From NCBI GenBank assembly GCA_026707445.1, contig JAPOWV010000021.1:51815-115814 (forward strand): 64,000 bases of DNA, written 5' to 3'. The stretch is from Gammaproteobacteria bacterium (GTDB taxonomy: Bacteria; Pseudomonadota; Gammaproteobacteria; Steroidobacterales; Foliamicaceae). Of the stretch, positions 16,811 through 25,473 are shown piece after piece. Below the pieces are notes generated by a model. That model saw nothing but the letters and a program-made list of their open reading frames with translations, did no database searches and had not been told where the DNA came from. How positions within the stretch are numbered: the stretch's first letter is position 1; the number at the start of each line of letters is the position of its first letter. The translations under genes were made by a program, and so were the position numbers.

Positions 16811-17551
16811 CTACAGGTTCAATTGCTTTCCGGTTGTGTAACCGCCATCCACGTAAATATTCTGACCCGTGATGTAGCTCGCCGCGTCCGAGCACAGGAA
16901 GGCAACCGTCTCGGCAATTTCATCCGGTGTCCCGGCGCGCTTCATCGGATGCGCCTTCAGCGACGCATCCAGCAGCTTTTCCCTGCCTGGCTCGTTCAGG
17001 TGCGAGGACATCGGGGTGGTCACCAGACCCGGGCAAACGCAATTCGCCCGAATGTTGTCGCTTGCGTAATCGACGGCGATGCACCGGGTCAATTGCGCCA
17101 CTCCCGCCTTGCTCGCCGCATAGGCGCTCATTCTTTCGGGCGCCAGGCGTCCATACACGCTGCCGATGGTGACTATGGTCCCGCCCCCGTGTTTCCGCAT
17201 GTGAGGAATGACGGCGCGAGCCACAAGGAAGGCTGACGTCAGGTTGACCTGCAGGACGTTGGACCAGCTTTGCGAATCCAGTTCCGTCACGGTGCCGTAT
17301 TGACCGATGCCGGCGCAATGAACGAGCGCATCCAGCCCTCCTGAGGGGATGCCAAAGCCCTGCACGGCCTTTTGCGTCACTTCCTCGTCGCGTACGTCCG
17401 CCTGCTCGAAGCAGTCAAAGAGCGATGGATCGGGACTTGCGTTGAGGTCCATGCCCAGCACAGCGTATCCATCCCGATGAAATCTCCGCGCGCAGGCAAG
17501 GCCTATTCCCGACGCAGCGCCGGTAATCAGTACGCGCTTTCGCTTACTCAT
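16811..17551 (-). CDS. SDR-family oxidoreductase
   Basis: 246 residues from ATG 17551 (an in-frame GTG at 17560 is possible). Intact SDR features: [12 protein letters not shown], a Cys-Ala-Gly in place of Asn-Ala-Gly (HCAGIG), Ser in TIGSVYG, and YAASK. The C-terminus [15 protein letters not shown] is usual for classical SDRs. It is the last gene of the unit Rieske oxygenase - lactonase - SDR, 22 bp after the lactonase stop. Together with the lactonase it could supply the sugar-dehydrogenase or keto-deoxy-acid dehydrogenase step of the L-fucose route, duplicating the SDR at 11698-12474, or act on the product of the Rieske enzyme. Confidence 0.78.
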   Translation of the reverse strand: MSKRKRVLITGAASGIGLACARRFHRDGYAVLGMDLNASPDPSLFDCFEQADVRDEEVTQKAVQGFGIPSGGLDALVHCAGIGQYGTVTELDSQSWSNVLQVNLTSAFLVARAVIPHMRKHGGGTIVTIGSVYGRLAPERMSAYAASKAGVAQLTRCIAVDYASDNIRANCVCPGLVTTPMSSHLNEPGREKLLDASLKAHPMKRAGTPDEIAETVAFLCSDAASYITGQNIYVDGGYTTGKQLNL

Positions 17552-17573
17552 AGGCTGCACATGTAAGGCCGCT

Positions 17574-18404
17574 TCAGACGCCGTAGAACCGGGTAGCGGT
17601 GCCGCCCAGCACTTGCGCCCGGTCCGCTTCGTCCAGACTGTTCAGAAAGCGCGCGGCAATCGCAAACCAGCCGGGGTAGGCGCCGGCCAGCAGAAGCACC
17701 GGCCAGTCGCTGCCCCACATAAGCCGTTCCGGCCCGAACGTGGTGAGCAGGTGCTCCATGTAGGGGAGCAGGTCGTCGTAGCCCTGGTCCGGGCTCGCTT
17801 CGGTCAGCAGGCCGGACAGCTTGCAGTACGCGCCGGTTCGCTCGGCCAGCTCGGACATCCGTTCCGCCCACGGCTGCCACAGGCCCTCGGCAATGACCGG
17901 CTTGGCGCCGTGGTCGATCACGGTCTTGAGGTCCGGATGGCGTTGCAGGAATTCGAGCAGGTAGGGCAGGTGCTGGGGCCGGACCAGTGCGTCGAAGCAC
18001 AGGCCGGCGTCGATAACGGCTTCGGTCGCCGGGGCGAGGTCCGGGCGCGTGATCCAGGCTTCGTCCTCGATGTTGTGGATCATCGGCCGGATGCCGACCA
18101 GCTTCGGGTGCCGCGCGAGATCCGCCAGCACCGTTGCCGCGTCAGGGCTTTCCATGTCGATCCAGCCCACGACGCCCGCAACCAGGTCGGTTCGGCCGGC
18201 CAGTTCCAGCAGGAAGCGCGTTTCCGCGACGGTCGGCGCGGCCTGGACCAGGATGGTCCTGTCTATTCCTGCGTCCTGCAGCATCGGGGCGAGGTCGCCG
18301 GGCCCATAGTCCCGGTACAGCGGCTCGAGCGCCGGCGTCAGCCAGCCGTAGTCGTTGCGTTCGACCTTCCAGAAGTGCTGGTGGGCGTCGATTCGAAGTG
18401 GCAC
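17574..18404 (-). CDS. Amidohydrolase_2-family lactonase (COG3618), probable L-fucono-lactonase
   Basis: 276 residues, the normal length. Metal-site motifs of the amidohydrolase barrel are IDAHQHFW at the N-terminus, TVIDHGAKP near residue 155 and [10 protein letters not shown] near residue 225 (catalytic Asp). [21 protein letters not shown] and [10 protein letters not shown] are the usual signatures of COG3618 sugar lactonases. The expected reaction is hydrolysis of L-fucono-1,5-lactone to L-fuconate. The only doubt is its operon partner, a Rieske oxygenase 21 bp upstream, which could mean a different lactone or a meta-cleavage-type product. Confidence 0.8.
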   Translation of the reverse strand: MPLRIDAHQHFWKVERNDYGWLTPALEPLYRDYGPGDLAPMLQDAGIDRTILVQAAPTVAETRFLLELAGRTDLVAGVVGWIDMESPDAATVLADLARHPKLVGIRPMIHNIEDEAWITRPDLAPATEAVIDAGLCFDALVRPQHLPYLLEFLQRHPDLKTVIDHGAKPVIAEGLWQPWAERMSELAERTGAYCKLSGLLTEASPDQGYDDLLPYMEHLLTTFGPERLMWGSDWPVLLLAGAYPGWFAIAARFLNSLDEADRAQVLGGTATRFYGV

Positions 18405-18425
18405 TGGCGTGGATTTCCGGCCTGG

Positions 18426-19562
18426 CTAGTCCTGACGTTTGAAGGTCGTCGGCACAACCGGGTGGACCCAGTTCTTCGGGTCTTTCCGGCGGGCGGGCGA
18501 GGGGATGGAGAAATGACGGAAGCGGCCTGCGTCCCGCAGCTTGTCGAAATCGATTTCCCAGCCCTGTTTCACTTTCTCGATCAGCACCTTGCGGAAGGCC
18601 GTCTCCATCTGGTCGGACTTCACCAGTAACTGGTGCGCCATGGAACGGGGCACGAACCTCGGCTCGACCGTGGCGACGACGTCAAGATCTTCCTTGTAGG
18701 CGCGCCTTACGCCCTCGCGACGCGCTTCGTCGTGTTCTTCGTCCATCAGGTAGTTGCGGGCCTGGTGCATGAAGATGCGCGTGTTGTATGGATCGACGGG
18801 CGTGCGGGTGGAAACGGTCACCTGCCTGATGTTGCCCTCCCTTGTGATGTCGATCCGGTGGGAGATGCCCGCCAGGTAGGAATCGGTCGAGGCGGTGGTC
18901 TTGCCCCTTTTCTCGGACACGAGTTTGGCGATATCGGCGCTGACCTGGCTGCGCTTGGGCGGGACACGCTGGCGGGTGGCGTTGTGTCCCATGAATGCGT
19001 TCGCGACCAGCGGAACGATCTGCACTTCCGGCGCGCTGCGCCGCCCGAAGCTGGCATGCACAAACGCCGGATGAGCGCTGTCCAGGGAGTTTTCGTGGCC
19101 GCGGGCCCAGTTTACGTCCGCGTCGAATTCCATCGAGATCACGCGCCAGTTGTCCTTGTCGTGGTATTCGGGGAACTCGGTGGCCGGAATCCGGGGACGT
19201 TCGTCCTCCTCCAGGTCGCCCAGGAACACCCATACCCAGTCAAAATGTTCTTCCACCGGATACGAGTCGACCCGCGCGCGTTTGGGTATGCGCGCGTCCT
19301 TCCCCAGGGCGGGAATCTCCACGCACTGGCCCTGCGGATTGAACTTCCAGCCGTGGTAGCCGCAGCCGATGCAGCCGGTACCGTCCAGCTCGCCCCGGCC
19401 GATCGAACCGCCGCGATGGCAACAGGTGTTTGCCAGACACACCGCTTCGCCTTCGGGAGTGCGGTACAGGACGAAGTTCTGGCCTAACATACGCACGATC
19501 AGGGGCTTTTCCTGACTCACCTGTTGACTCTTGGCAGCCACATACCAGTTGTTTATCAACAT
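18426..19562 (-). CDS. Rieske non-heme iron oxygenase, alpha subunit
   Basis: 378 residues from ATG 19562; the open frame upstream has no coding character. The [2Fe-2S] site is perfect: Cys47-x-His49, 17 residues, Cys67-x2-His70 (CCHRGG and CGYHGW). The mononuclear iron site is NSLDSAHPAFVH near residues 172-183. Size and layout match vanillate demethylase or pheophorbide-oxygenase-like enzymes, which hydroxylate or demethylate aromatic or isoprenoid substrates. No ferredoxin or reductase gene is adjacent, so electrons must come from elsewhere. It heads the unit with the lactonase and SDR, and is divergent from the HpaB-type monooxygenase 70 bp away. Confidence 0.9.
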   Translation of the reverse strand: MLINNWYVAAKSQQVSQEKPLIVRMLGQNFVLYRTPEGEAVCLANTCCHRGGSIGRGELDGTGCIGCGYHGWKFNPQGQCVEIPALGKDARIPKRARVDSYPVEEHFDWVWVFLGDLEEDERPRIPATEFPEYHDKDNWRVISMEFDADVNWARGHENSLDSAHPAFVHASFGRRSAPEVQIVPLVANAFMGHNATRQRVPPKRSQVSADIAKLVSEKRGKTTASTDSYLAGISHRIDITREGNIRQVTVSTRTPVDPYNTRIFMHQARNYLMDEEHDEARREGVRRAYKEDLDVVATVEPRFVPRSMAHQLLVKSDQMETAFRKVLIEKVKQGWEIDFDKLRDAGRFRHFSIPSPARRKDPKNWVHPVVPTTFKRQD

Positions 19563-19632
19563 GCTCGTCTCCCACTCTGACGGCCGCGGGCCTGCGCGCG
19601 CCTCATTGTACTTTCGCCTCTGAACGGGAAAT

Positions 19633-21102
19633 ATGCTGCGCACCGGCGGGGAGTTTCTGGCTGGCCTGAGAGACGGCCGACGGGTGTATGTCGGGGGCCA
19701 CAGGGTTGAGGACGTGACCGCGCACCCGGCGTTCAGGGGCGCGGCCCGCACGATGGCCGGGCTGTTCGATTACAAGGCGGACCCCGCCAACGCCGGCGTG
19801 ATGTCGTTCGAAGAGAACGGCGAACGCTACGCCAGCTACTACCTGAAGCCACGGACCCGCGACGACCTCCAAAAGCGGTCCCGGGCCCACTACGCGATCG
19901 CGGATCAGACCTACGGGCTGCTGGGCCGGAGTCCCGACCACGTGTCCAGTTTCGTGACCGGCCTGGCCATGAACCCGGAAATACTCGACCGGGACGGCGA
20001 CGAATTCGCCGCGAACATCACGGCCTACTACGACCACCTGCGCGAAAACGACCTTTATGCCACTTATGCGGTGCACCCTGCGCCGCAGTCCAAGAACGCG
20101 GCCCTGTTCGGCGACAACAAGGGCCACCAGGCCGTGCTGCAGGTCGTCGATGAAGACCGCGAGGGTGTGGTCCTGAACGGCATGAAGATGCTCGCCACGG
20201 CGGGCGTGTTCTGCGATGAGGTCTGGATCGGAAACCTCACGCCCATAGCCGATGACCGCGGGAAGGAGGCGATTACCTGCGCGGTGCCGATGAATGCGAA
20301 GGGCCTGACCCTGTGGGCGCGCAAGCCCATGGAACCCCATGCCGTCAGCGAGTTCGACAACCCGCTCAGCTCGAACTTCGACGAAAGCGACGTCATGCTC
20401 ATCTTCGAGAACGTGCGGGTGCCCTGGGAGCGAGTCTTCGTCCACGACCGTGCCGCACTTTCGCGCGAAATCTACATCGAGACCGCTTCGCACACGCTGG
20501 GCAATCACCAGTCCAACGTGCGCTTCCACGCCAAGCTGCGGTTTATCGCCGGAATCGTCCACAGGATCGCGCAGTCCGCCGGCGTGGACGGGATCCCGGT
20601 CGTGGCGGAAAAACTGGGTCGGCTGGCGGCCTGGGAAGCCTCCCTCGGCGGGATGATTCAGGGCCAGATACAGGACTGCGAAGACCTTGGCAACGGCTAC
20701 CTGAACTTCAACCGGCGCTACATGTACGCCGCGCTGAACTGGTGCCAGGAGCACTACCCCGAGATCATCGCCATGATGAGGGAGTTGTCCGGAGGCAGCG
20801 TGTTCCAGATGCCGGCGGATATTTCCGTGCTTGAAAACCCCGAAACCCGCGACATCTTCCATGACTACTGGACCACCCAGGCCGAGTCCGCGGTCGACCG
20901 CGTCAAGCTCTATCGGCTGGCCTGGGACCTGTACGGCAGCGAATTCGGCGCCCGCCAGCAGCAGTACGAGAACTTCTTCGCCGGCCCGTCGTTCATCGTT
21001 CGCAATCACAGCTTCCGCGAAGCGCCATGGAGCTCCTTCGACGGCATGGTGGACCGTTTGATGGACACCATCGCCGTGCCGGGCCAATCACGGGAGGAAT
21101 AG
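19633..21102 (+). CDS. HpaB-type FADH2-dependent monooxygenase
   Basis: 489 residues, typical of the 4-hydroxyphenylacetate 3-hydroxylase large component. Conserved pieces are LLGRSPDHVSSF near residue 97, the acyl-CoA-dehydrogenase-like flavin pocket (MLATAGVFCDEVW), FENVRVPWERVF, and GSVFQMPADISVL near residue 380. The enzyme hydroxylates phenols or heteroaromatic acids with FADH2 from a separate HpaC reductase, which is not encoded nearby. Some members instead act on pyrrole carboxylates. The downstream gene starts seven bases after the stop, so they form a unit. Confidence 0.87.
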   Translation: MLRTGGEFLAGLRDGRRVYVGGHRVEDVTAHPAFRGAARTMAGLFDYKADPANAGVMSFEENGERYASYYLKPRTRDDLQKRSRAHYAIADQTYGLLGRSPDHVSSFVTGLAMNPEILDRDGDEFAANITAYYDHLRENDLYATYAVHPAPQSKNAALFGDNKGHQAVLQVVDEDREGVVLNGMKMLATAGVFCDEVWIGNLTPIADDRGKEAITCAVPMNAKGLTLWARKPMEPHAVSEFDNPLSSNFDESDVMLIFENVRVPWERVFVHDRAALSREIYIETASHTLGNHQSNVRFHAKLRFIAGIVHRIAQSAGVDGIPVVAEKLGRLAAWEASLGGMIQGQIQDCEDLGNGYLNFNRRYMYAALNWCQEHYPEIIAMMRELSGGSVFQMPADISVLENPETRDIFHDYWTTQAESAVDRVKLYRLAWDLYGSEFGARQQQYENFFAGPSFIVRNHSFREAPWSSFDGMVDRLMDTIAVPGQSREE

Positions 21103-21109
21103 GGCCGCC

Positions 21110-21853
21110 GTGATTCCCGATCCGGTAACGACGCACCAGGCCGGCGTGATCGTCCCTCCGGGCAACCCCACGGTGGAGCCGGAAATGGCGCGCCTGCTGC
21201 CCGGGGAAATCACGATGTACGCGGCCCGGCTGCCCGTCTTGCACGGCGTTCCGCTCAACGAGCGCAGCAAGCTGTACGTGTCGCACTACCGCGACACGAT
21301 GGGCGCCTTCGACAACCTCAAACTCGACTCCATGCTGATCGGCATCACCGGCCCTTCTTATCGCCTGTTGCCGGATGGCGACCGGAAACTGTGCGCGGAC
21401 CTGACTGCGGAGAGCGGACTGCCCACGATCACCTCCAGCCGCGCGATCCACCAGGCCTTGCAGGCGATCGGCTGCGAGGAAATCTGCCTCGTTTCCCCCT
21501 ATTCGGACTGGCTGACCGAGAAGGCGGTTGCCTACTGGCGGGCGGCCGGCTATCGGCTGGCGGCCGTTGCGCGGGTGTTCGAACCGCACGAGAGGCTCCA
21601 TGCTTACGACACCCGGACTCCGCATGTCGTCAGGACGCTGAGGTCGCTAACGCCGCCCGAGGATGCGGCCATCGTCATGACCGGCACCGGCATGGTGACG
21701 CTCGAGGCGGTCAGGCTCATGGGAGACGAGCTGGCCAACCCGGTCCTGTCGTCGAATCTCTGCGGGGCGCGCTGGCTGCTGCGCCAGGCGGGGCTCAAGT
21801 CCGGGTCGGCGCTTTTCGATTCGGTCGCAAAGGTGCTGCTGCCCACACTCTGA
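21110..21853 (+). CDS. Arylmalonate-decarboxylase-like protein without catalytic Cys
   Basis: 247 residues from GTG 21110, with GGAGG at 21092-21096 inside the end of the HpaB gene. The fold (VIVPPGNPTVEPEM at the N-terminus) is that of the Asp/Glu racemase superfamily, AMDase branch. The first active-site position is Gly (GITGPSYRL), as in decarboxylases. The second, where AMDase has its Cys, reads VMTGTGMVT and has none. Either the enzyme uses a different mechanism or it has lost activity. It is coupled to the HpaB-type monooxygenase, which makes an aromatic or malonate-like substrate plausible. It differs from the two-Cys relative at 2756-3508. Confidence 0.75.
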   Translation: MIPDPVTTHQAGVIVPPGNPTVEPEMARLLPGEITMYAARLPVLHGVPLNERSKLYVSHYRDTMGAFDNLKLDSMLIGITGPSYRLLPDGDRKLCADLTAESGLPTITSSRAIHQALQAIGCEEICLVSPYSDWLTEKAVAYWRAAGYRLAAVARVFEPHERLHAYDTRTPHVVRTLRSLTPPEDAAIVMTGTGMVTLEAVRLMGDELANPVLSSNLCGARWLLRQAGLKSGSALFDSVAKVLLPTL

Positions 21854-21882
21854 CGCGCGCGGCGCGGTGGTGGTCCCCGGTA

Positions 21883-23682
21883 TCAGGCGTGGTGGCAGGC
21901 CACCCGCGCCCCGTTTTCCAGGGTCCTGAATTCCGGTTCCCGCTCGCTGCAGAGATCCGTTGCGACAGGGCAACGGGTACGGAACACGCAGCCTGAGGGC
22001 GGGGCGGTGGGGGAGGGCGGCTCGCCGGTGAGAATGATTCGCTCCTGTTGCCGCTGCGCCTTGAGGTCCGGCACCGGAATTGCGCTGATCAGGGCCTGCG
22101 TATACGGGTGGGCGGGTGAATCGAACAGGATGTCCCGGTCGGCGATTTCCACGAAATGGCCCAGGTACATCACCAGGACCCGGTCGCACACGATCCGCAC
22201 CACCGACAGGTCGTGGCTGATGAAGATGATCGAGACCCCGTGCTTCTTCTGAAGGTCCTTGAGCAGCCCGATGGTCTGCTTGCGGGTGGACGCGTCCAGC
22301 GAACTGACCGGCTCGTCGCAGATGAGGAGCCTGGGCTTGAGGATCATCGCCCGGGCGATGCTCACCCGCTGGCATTGGCCGCCACTGAACTCATGGGGGT
22401 AGCGATCGCGGTGTTCGCGGTCCAGCCCCACGTCCCGCAATGCGTTCAGCACCGCGGCATCGCGGTCCTCGCGGCCCAATTCCGGGTGAAAGCGCCGCAG
22501 CGGCTCGGCGATGATGCTGCCTATGGTCATTCTCGGGTTGAGGCTGGACAGCGGGTCCTGGAACACCACGCCCAGGTCCCTGCGCCGCTCGTTCATCGCC
22601 TTGCGGCTCAACCCGGACAGGTCCTCCCCCTGCCAGACGATGCGCCCGCCGGTAGAACCGATGAGTTGCAGTATGGCGCGCGCCAGCGTCGATTTGCCGC
22701 AGCCCGATTCGCCGACTATGCCGACGGTTTCGCCCTCCGCGACGCTGAAGGAAACGCCGTCGACGGCTTTCAGCGGCACGGTCCTGGACCGTAGATGATC
22801 CTGCACACGGGTTGGGAAGTGCACCCTGAGGTCATCAACGCGCAACAGACTCTTGCCCGGGGCGGTTGTTCCGATCGATCGTCCTTTGGGCGGCTGTACA
22901 CGCTTCGGTCGGGGCAGGGCTGCCAGCAGCGCCCGCGTGTACGGGTGCTCCGATGCGTTGAATATCGTTTCGGTGGCCCCCCTCTCCACGACGCGGCCTT
23001 CCTGCATCACCAGGACCGTGTCGCACAGTCCGGCCACCACGCCCAGGTCGTGCGTGATGATCACGATGGTGGTGCGCTTTTTCAGCGACCTGAGGAAATC
23101 CAGAATCTGCGCCTGAATGGTGAGGTCCAGCGCCGTGGTCGGCTCGTCGGCGATCAAGAGGTCCGGTTCGCACAGCAGCGCCTGGGCGATCATCACTCTT
23201 TGCCGCTGTCCGCCGGACAACTCGTGCGGATACATGCCGAAGCGGCGGCGGGGCTCCGGAATCTGCACGATCTCGAGGACCTCCAGCGCCCGCGCCTTCG
23301 CTTCATCCCTGCTCATGTCGGAGTGCTGATGCAGCACCTCGCACAGTTGCGCGCCGATGCGCATGAACGGGGTCAGCGAGGCCATCGGGTCCTGGAAGAC
23401 CATTGAGACCCTGCGGCCCCGGATCCGGTTGAGTTGCCCGGAGGGCGCGTTGAGGATTTCCTCCTCCCGGAACCTGACGCTGCCGCTGGCCGCGGCGTTG
23501 TCGGCCAGCAGGCCCATCAGGGCCATGGCGGTCTGCGTCTTCCCGGAACCGGACTCGCCCACGATACCGATGCAGTCTCCGGGGTGGACCTCGAAATCCA
23601 CGCCCCTGACCGCGTGCACCTCACCGGCGTGCGTCTCGAAGCGCACGTGCAGGTCCTCGCAGGCCAGAAGCGGCGTGCTCAT
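21883..23682 (-). CDS. Dipeptide/oligopeptide ABC transporter, fused double ATPase (DppD-DppF)
   Basis: 599 residues from ATG 23682, which overlaps the DppC stop as ATGA. Two complete ATPase halves follow each other: Walker A GESGSGKTQ and GESGCGKST, signatures LSGGQRQRV and FSGGQCQRV, Walker B LLIADEP and LLICDEP. Each half ends in the oligopeptide/dipeptide extension (AHPYTRALLAA-type, then the Cys-rich CVFRTRCPVATDLC). It energises import of peptides or related solutes through the DppB/DppC pair. In many bacteria these are two genes; here the halves are joined in one chain. Confidence 0.93.
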   Translation of the reverse strand: MSTPLLACEDLHVRFETHAGEVHAVRGVDFEVHPGDCIGIVGESGSGKTQTAMALMGLLADNAAASGSVRFREEEILNAPSGQLNRIRGRRVSMVFQDPMASLTPFMRIGAQLCEVLHQHSDMSRDEAKARALEVLEIVQIPEPRRRFGMYPHELSGGQRQRVMIAQALLCEPDLLIADEPTTALDLTIQAQILDFLRSLKKRTTIVIITHDLGVVAGLCDTVLVMQEGRVVERGATETIFNASEHPYTRALLAALPRPKRVQPPKGRSIGTTAPGKSLLRVDDLRVHFPTRVQDHLRSRTVPLKAVDGVSFSVAEGETVGIVGESGCGKSTLARAILQLIGSTGGRIVWQGEDLSGLSRKAMNERRRDLGVVFQDPLSSLNPRMTIGSIIAEPLRRFHPELGREDRDAAVLNALRDVGLDREHRDRYPHEFSGGQCQRVSIARAMILKPRLLICDEPVSSLDASTRKQTIGLLKDLQKKHGVSIIFISHDLSVVRIVCDRVLVMYLGHFVEIADRDILFDSPAHPYTQALISAIPVPDLKAQRQQERIILTGEPPSPTAPPSGCVFRTRCPVATDLCSEREPEFRTLENGARVACHHA

Positions 23683-24542
23683 CGCGTGCGGTCCTTGGGG
23701 TCCAGCGCGTCGCGCAGGCCGTCGCCGATGAAATTGAAGCAGAACAGCGTGATGACCAGAAACGCGGCGGGAATGATCAAAAGCCACGGCGCCGTACCGA
23801 TCTCATCGGCGCCCTGCGAGATCAGCCGCCCCCAACTGGTATAGGGCTCCTGTACGCCCAGCCCGAGAAAGCTCAGGTAGCTCTCCACGATGATGTTGAT
23901 GGGAATCAACAGGGTCACATACACGATGACCGGCCCGATCACGTTGGGAATGATGTATTTCAGCAGGATGGTGGGCGTCGAGAGGCCCGCCGCCATGGCG
24001 GACTCCACGTACTCCTTTTCCTTGATGGAGAGCGTTTGCCCGCGCACGATGCGGGCCAGCGTGAGCCACTCCACGGCCCCTATGCACAGAAAGATCAACA
24101 GGAAACTGTTGCCGAACACGGTCACCAGGATGATCACGAAAAACAGCGCGGGCAGGGAATAGAGCACGTCAACGACGCGCATCATGAGGTCGCCCGGCGT
24201 GCCGCCCCGATAGCCCGCTATCGCGCCGTACGCCACACCAATGACCAGCGCGACGAGGGTGGTCAGCACGCCGATAGTCAGGGAAATCCTGGCGCCGTAG
24301 AAGGTTCGGGAAAACATGTCCCGTCCATTCACGTCGGTGCCGAACCACAGGTAGTTGTCGGCGGTCGGCGGCGACTCCAGGTAGTCCCAGTTCACTTCGT
24401 CCAGGCTGTTCGGCCAGAATTCGGGAACCATGATCGCCAGCGCCGTGATCGCGCCCATGATCCACACGCTCGCCATCGCCGCGCGGTGGCGCCGGAACCG
24501 GGCCATTGCGTCCTGCCACAGGGAACGGCTGGGCGCGGTCAT
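23679..24542 (-). CDS. Dipeptide/oligopeptide ABC transporter permease, DppC type
   Basis: 287 residues from ATG 24542 (overlapping the DppB stop as ATGA). Six predicted membrane helices; the first is near residues 25-42. The EAA-loop motif (MAAGLSTPTILLKYIIPN) near residue 190 docks the ATPase. GTDVNGRDMFSR near residue 68 is a hallmark of DppC/OppC subunits. It pairs with the DppB-type subunit and sits in the inner membrane. The same operon includes the solute-binding protein and a beta-propeller protein. Confidence 0.93.
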   Translation of the reverse strand: MTAPSRSLWQDAMARFRRHRAAMASVWIMGAITALAIMVPEFWPNSLDEVNWDYLESPPTADNYLWFGTDVNGRDMFSRTFYGARISLTIGVLTTLVALVIGVAYGAIAGYRGGTPGDLMMRVVDVLYSLPALFFVIILVTVFGNSFLLIFLCIGAVEWLTLARIVRGQTLSIKEKEYVESAMAAGLSTPTILLKYIIPNVIGPVIVYVTLLIPINIIVESYLSFLGLGVQEPYTSWGRLISQGADEIGTAPWLLIIPAAFLVITLFCFNFIGDGLRDALDPKDRTR

Positions 24543-25462
24543 CGGGGACGCACCCTGGGATCCAGGTAGCCGTAGATGATGTCGGCCAGCAGGTTGAGCA
24601 GGATGATCAGCGTGGCGTACACGATCACGATTCCCAGGATCAGGGAGTAGTCGCGGTTCAGTGCGCCCTCGACAAAGGCGCGCCCGATCCCGGGCAGGCC
24701 GAATATCGTTTCGATCACCACCGAGCCGGTCATGGCGCCTGCGATCGCCGGCCCCAGGTAGCTCACCACCGGCATGCAGGCCGGACGCAATACGTGCCGG
24801 GAGATCACCTTCCATTCCGGCAGACCCTTGGCGCGCGCCGTGCGGACGTAGTCGGCACCGAGCGATTCCAGCATCGACCCGCGCGTGATGCGCGCGATGC
24901 CCGCGAGGGTGGGCAGTGCGAGCGCGACGACCGGCAGGATGATGTGCGCGAACTGGCCGTTGTTCCAGCCCGACAGCGGCAGCCAGCCCAGGTAGAGGCC
25001 GAAGAACAGGGTTAGCAGCGGAGCGGTCACAAAGGTGGGAATGCCCACTCCGGCCATGGCGATCGCCATTACGGTGAAGTCCACCGCCGAGTTCTTGCGC
25101 AGGGCGGCCACAATGCCGCACAGCATTCCCGCGAACAGGCCCAGCACCATGGCCGTCAGCCCCAGTTGCGCGCTTACCGGAAGCCCTTCGGCGATCAGTT
25201 CCGCAACGGTCCGGTCCCGGTAGGCCAGCGAGGGCCCCAGGTCGCCGTTGGCCAGCCGCCACAGGTAGTTGCCGTACTGCTCGACCAGCGGCTTGTCGAG
25301 GTCGTAGGCTTTGCGCAGGTTCTCCGCTGCCGTCGGATCCAGGTCAGGGATCAGGTCGAAGGGTCCGCCGGGCGCGATGCGAATCAGGAAGAAGGCAAGC
25401 GTAACAATGACGAATAGCGTGGGTACGGCTACCAGAAGCCTTCTCAGCGCGTAGTTCAGCAT
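24539..25462 (-). CDS. Dipeptide/oligopeptide ABC transporter permease, DppB type
   Basis: 307 residues from ATG 25462; the longer upstream frame overlaps the propeller gene and was not used. The N-terminus MLNYALRRLLVAVPTLFVI is the typical DppB first helix. The periplasmic loop contains the usual leading-Asp and GDLGPSLAYRDRTV elements, and the EAA loop reads TARAKGLPEWKVISRHVLRP. The C-terminal helix ends in YGYLDPRVR. It overlaps the DppC start by four bases, and lies 11 bp after the propeller gene. Confidence 0.93.
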   Translation of the reverse strand: MLNYALRRLLVAVPTLFVIVTLAFFLIRIAPGGPFDLIPDLDPTAAENLRKAYDLDKPLVEQYGNYLWRLANGDLGPSLAYRDRTVAELIAEGLPVSAQLGLTAMVLGLFAGMLCGIVAALRKNSAVDFTVMAIAMAGVGIPTFVTAPLLTLFFGLYLGWLPLSGWNNGQFAHIILPVVALALPTLAGIARITRGSMLESLGADYVRTARAKGLPEWKVISRHVLRPACMPVVSYLGPAIAGAMTGSVVIETIFGLPGIGRAFVEGALNRDYSLILGIVIVYATLIILLNLLADIIYGYLDPRVRPR

Positions 25463-25473
25463 GCGGCGGCCCG

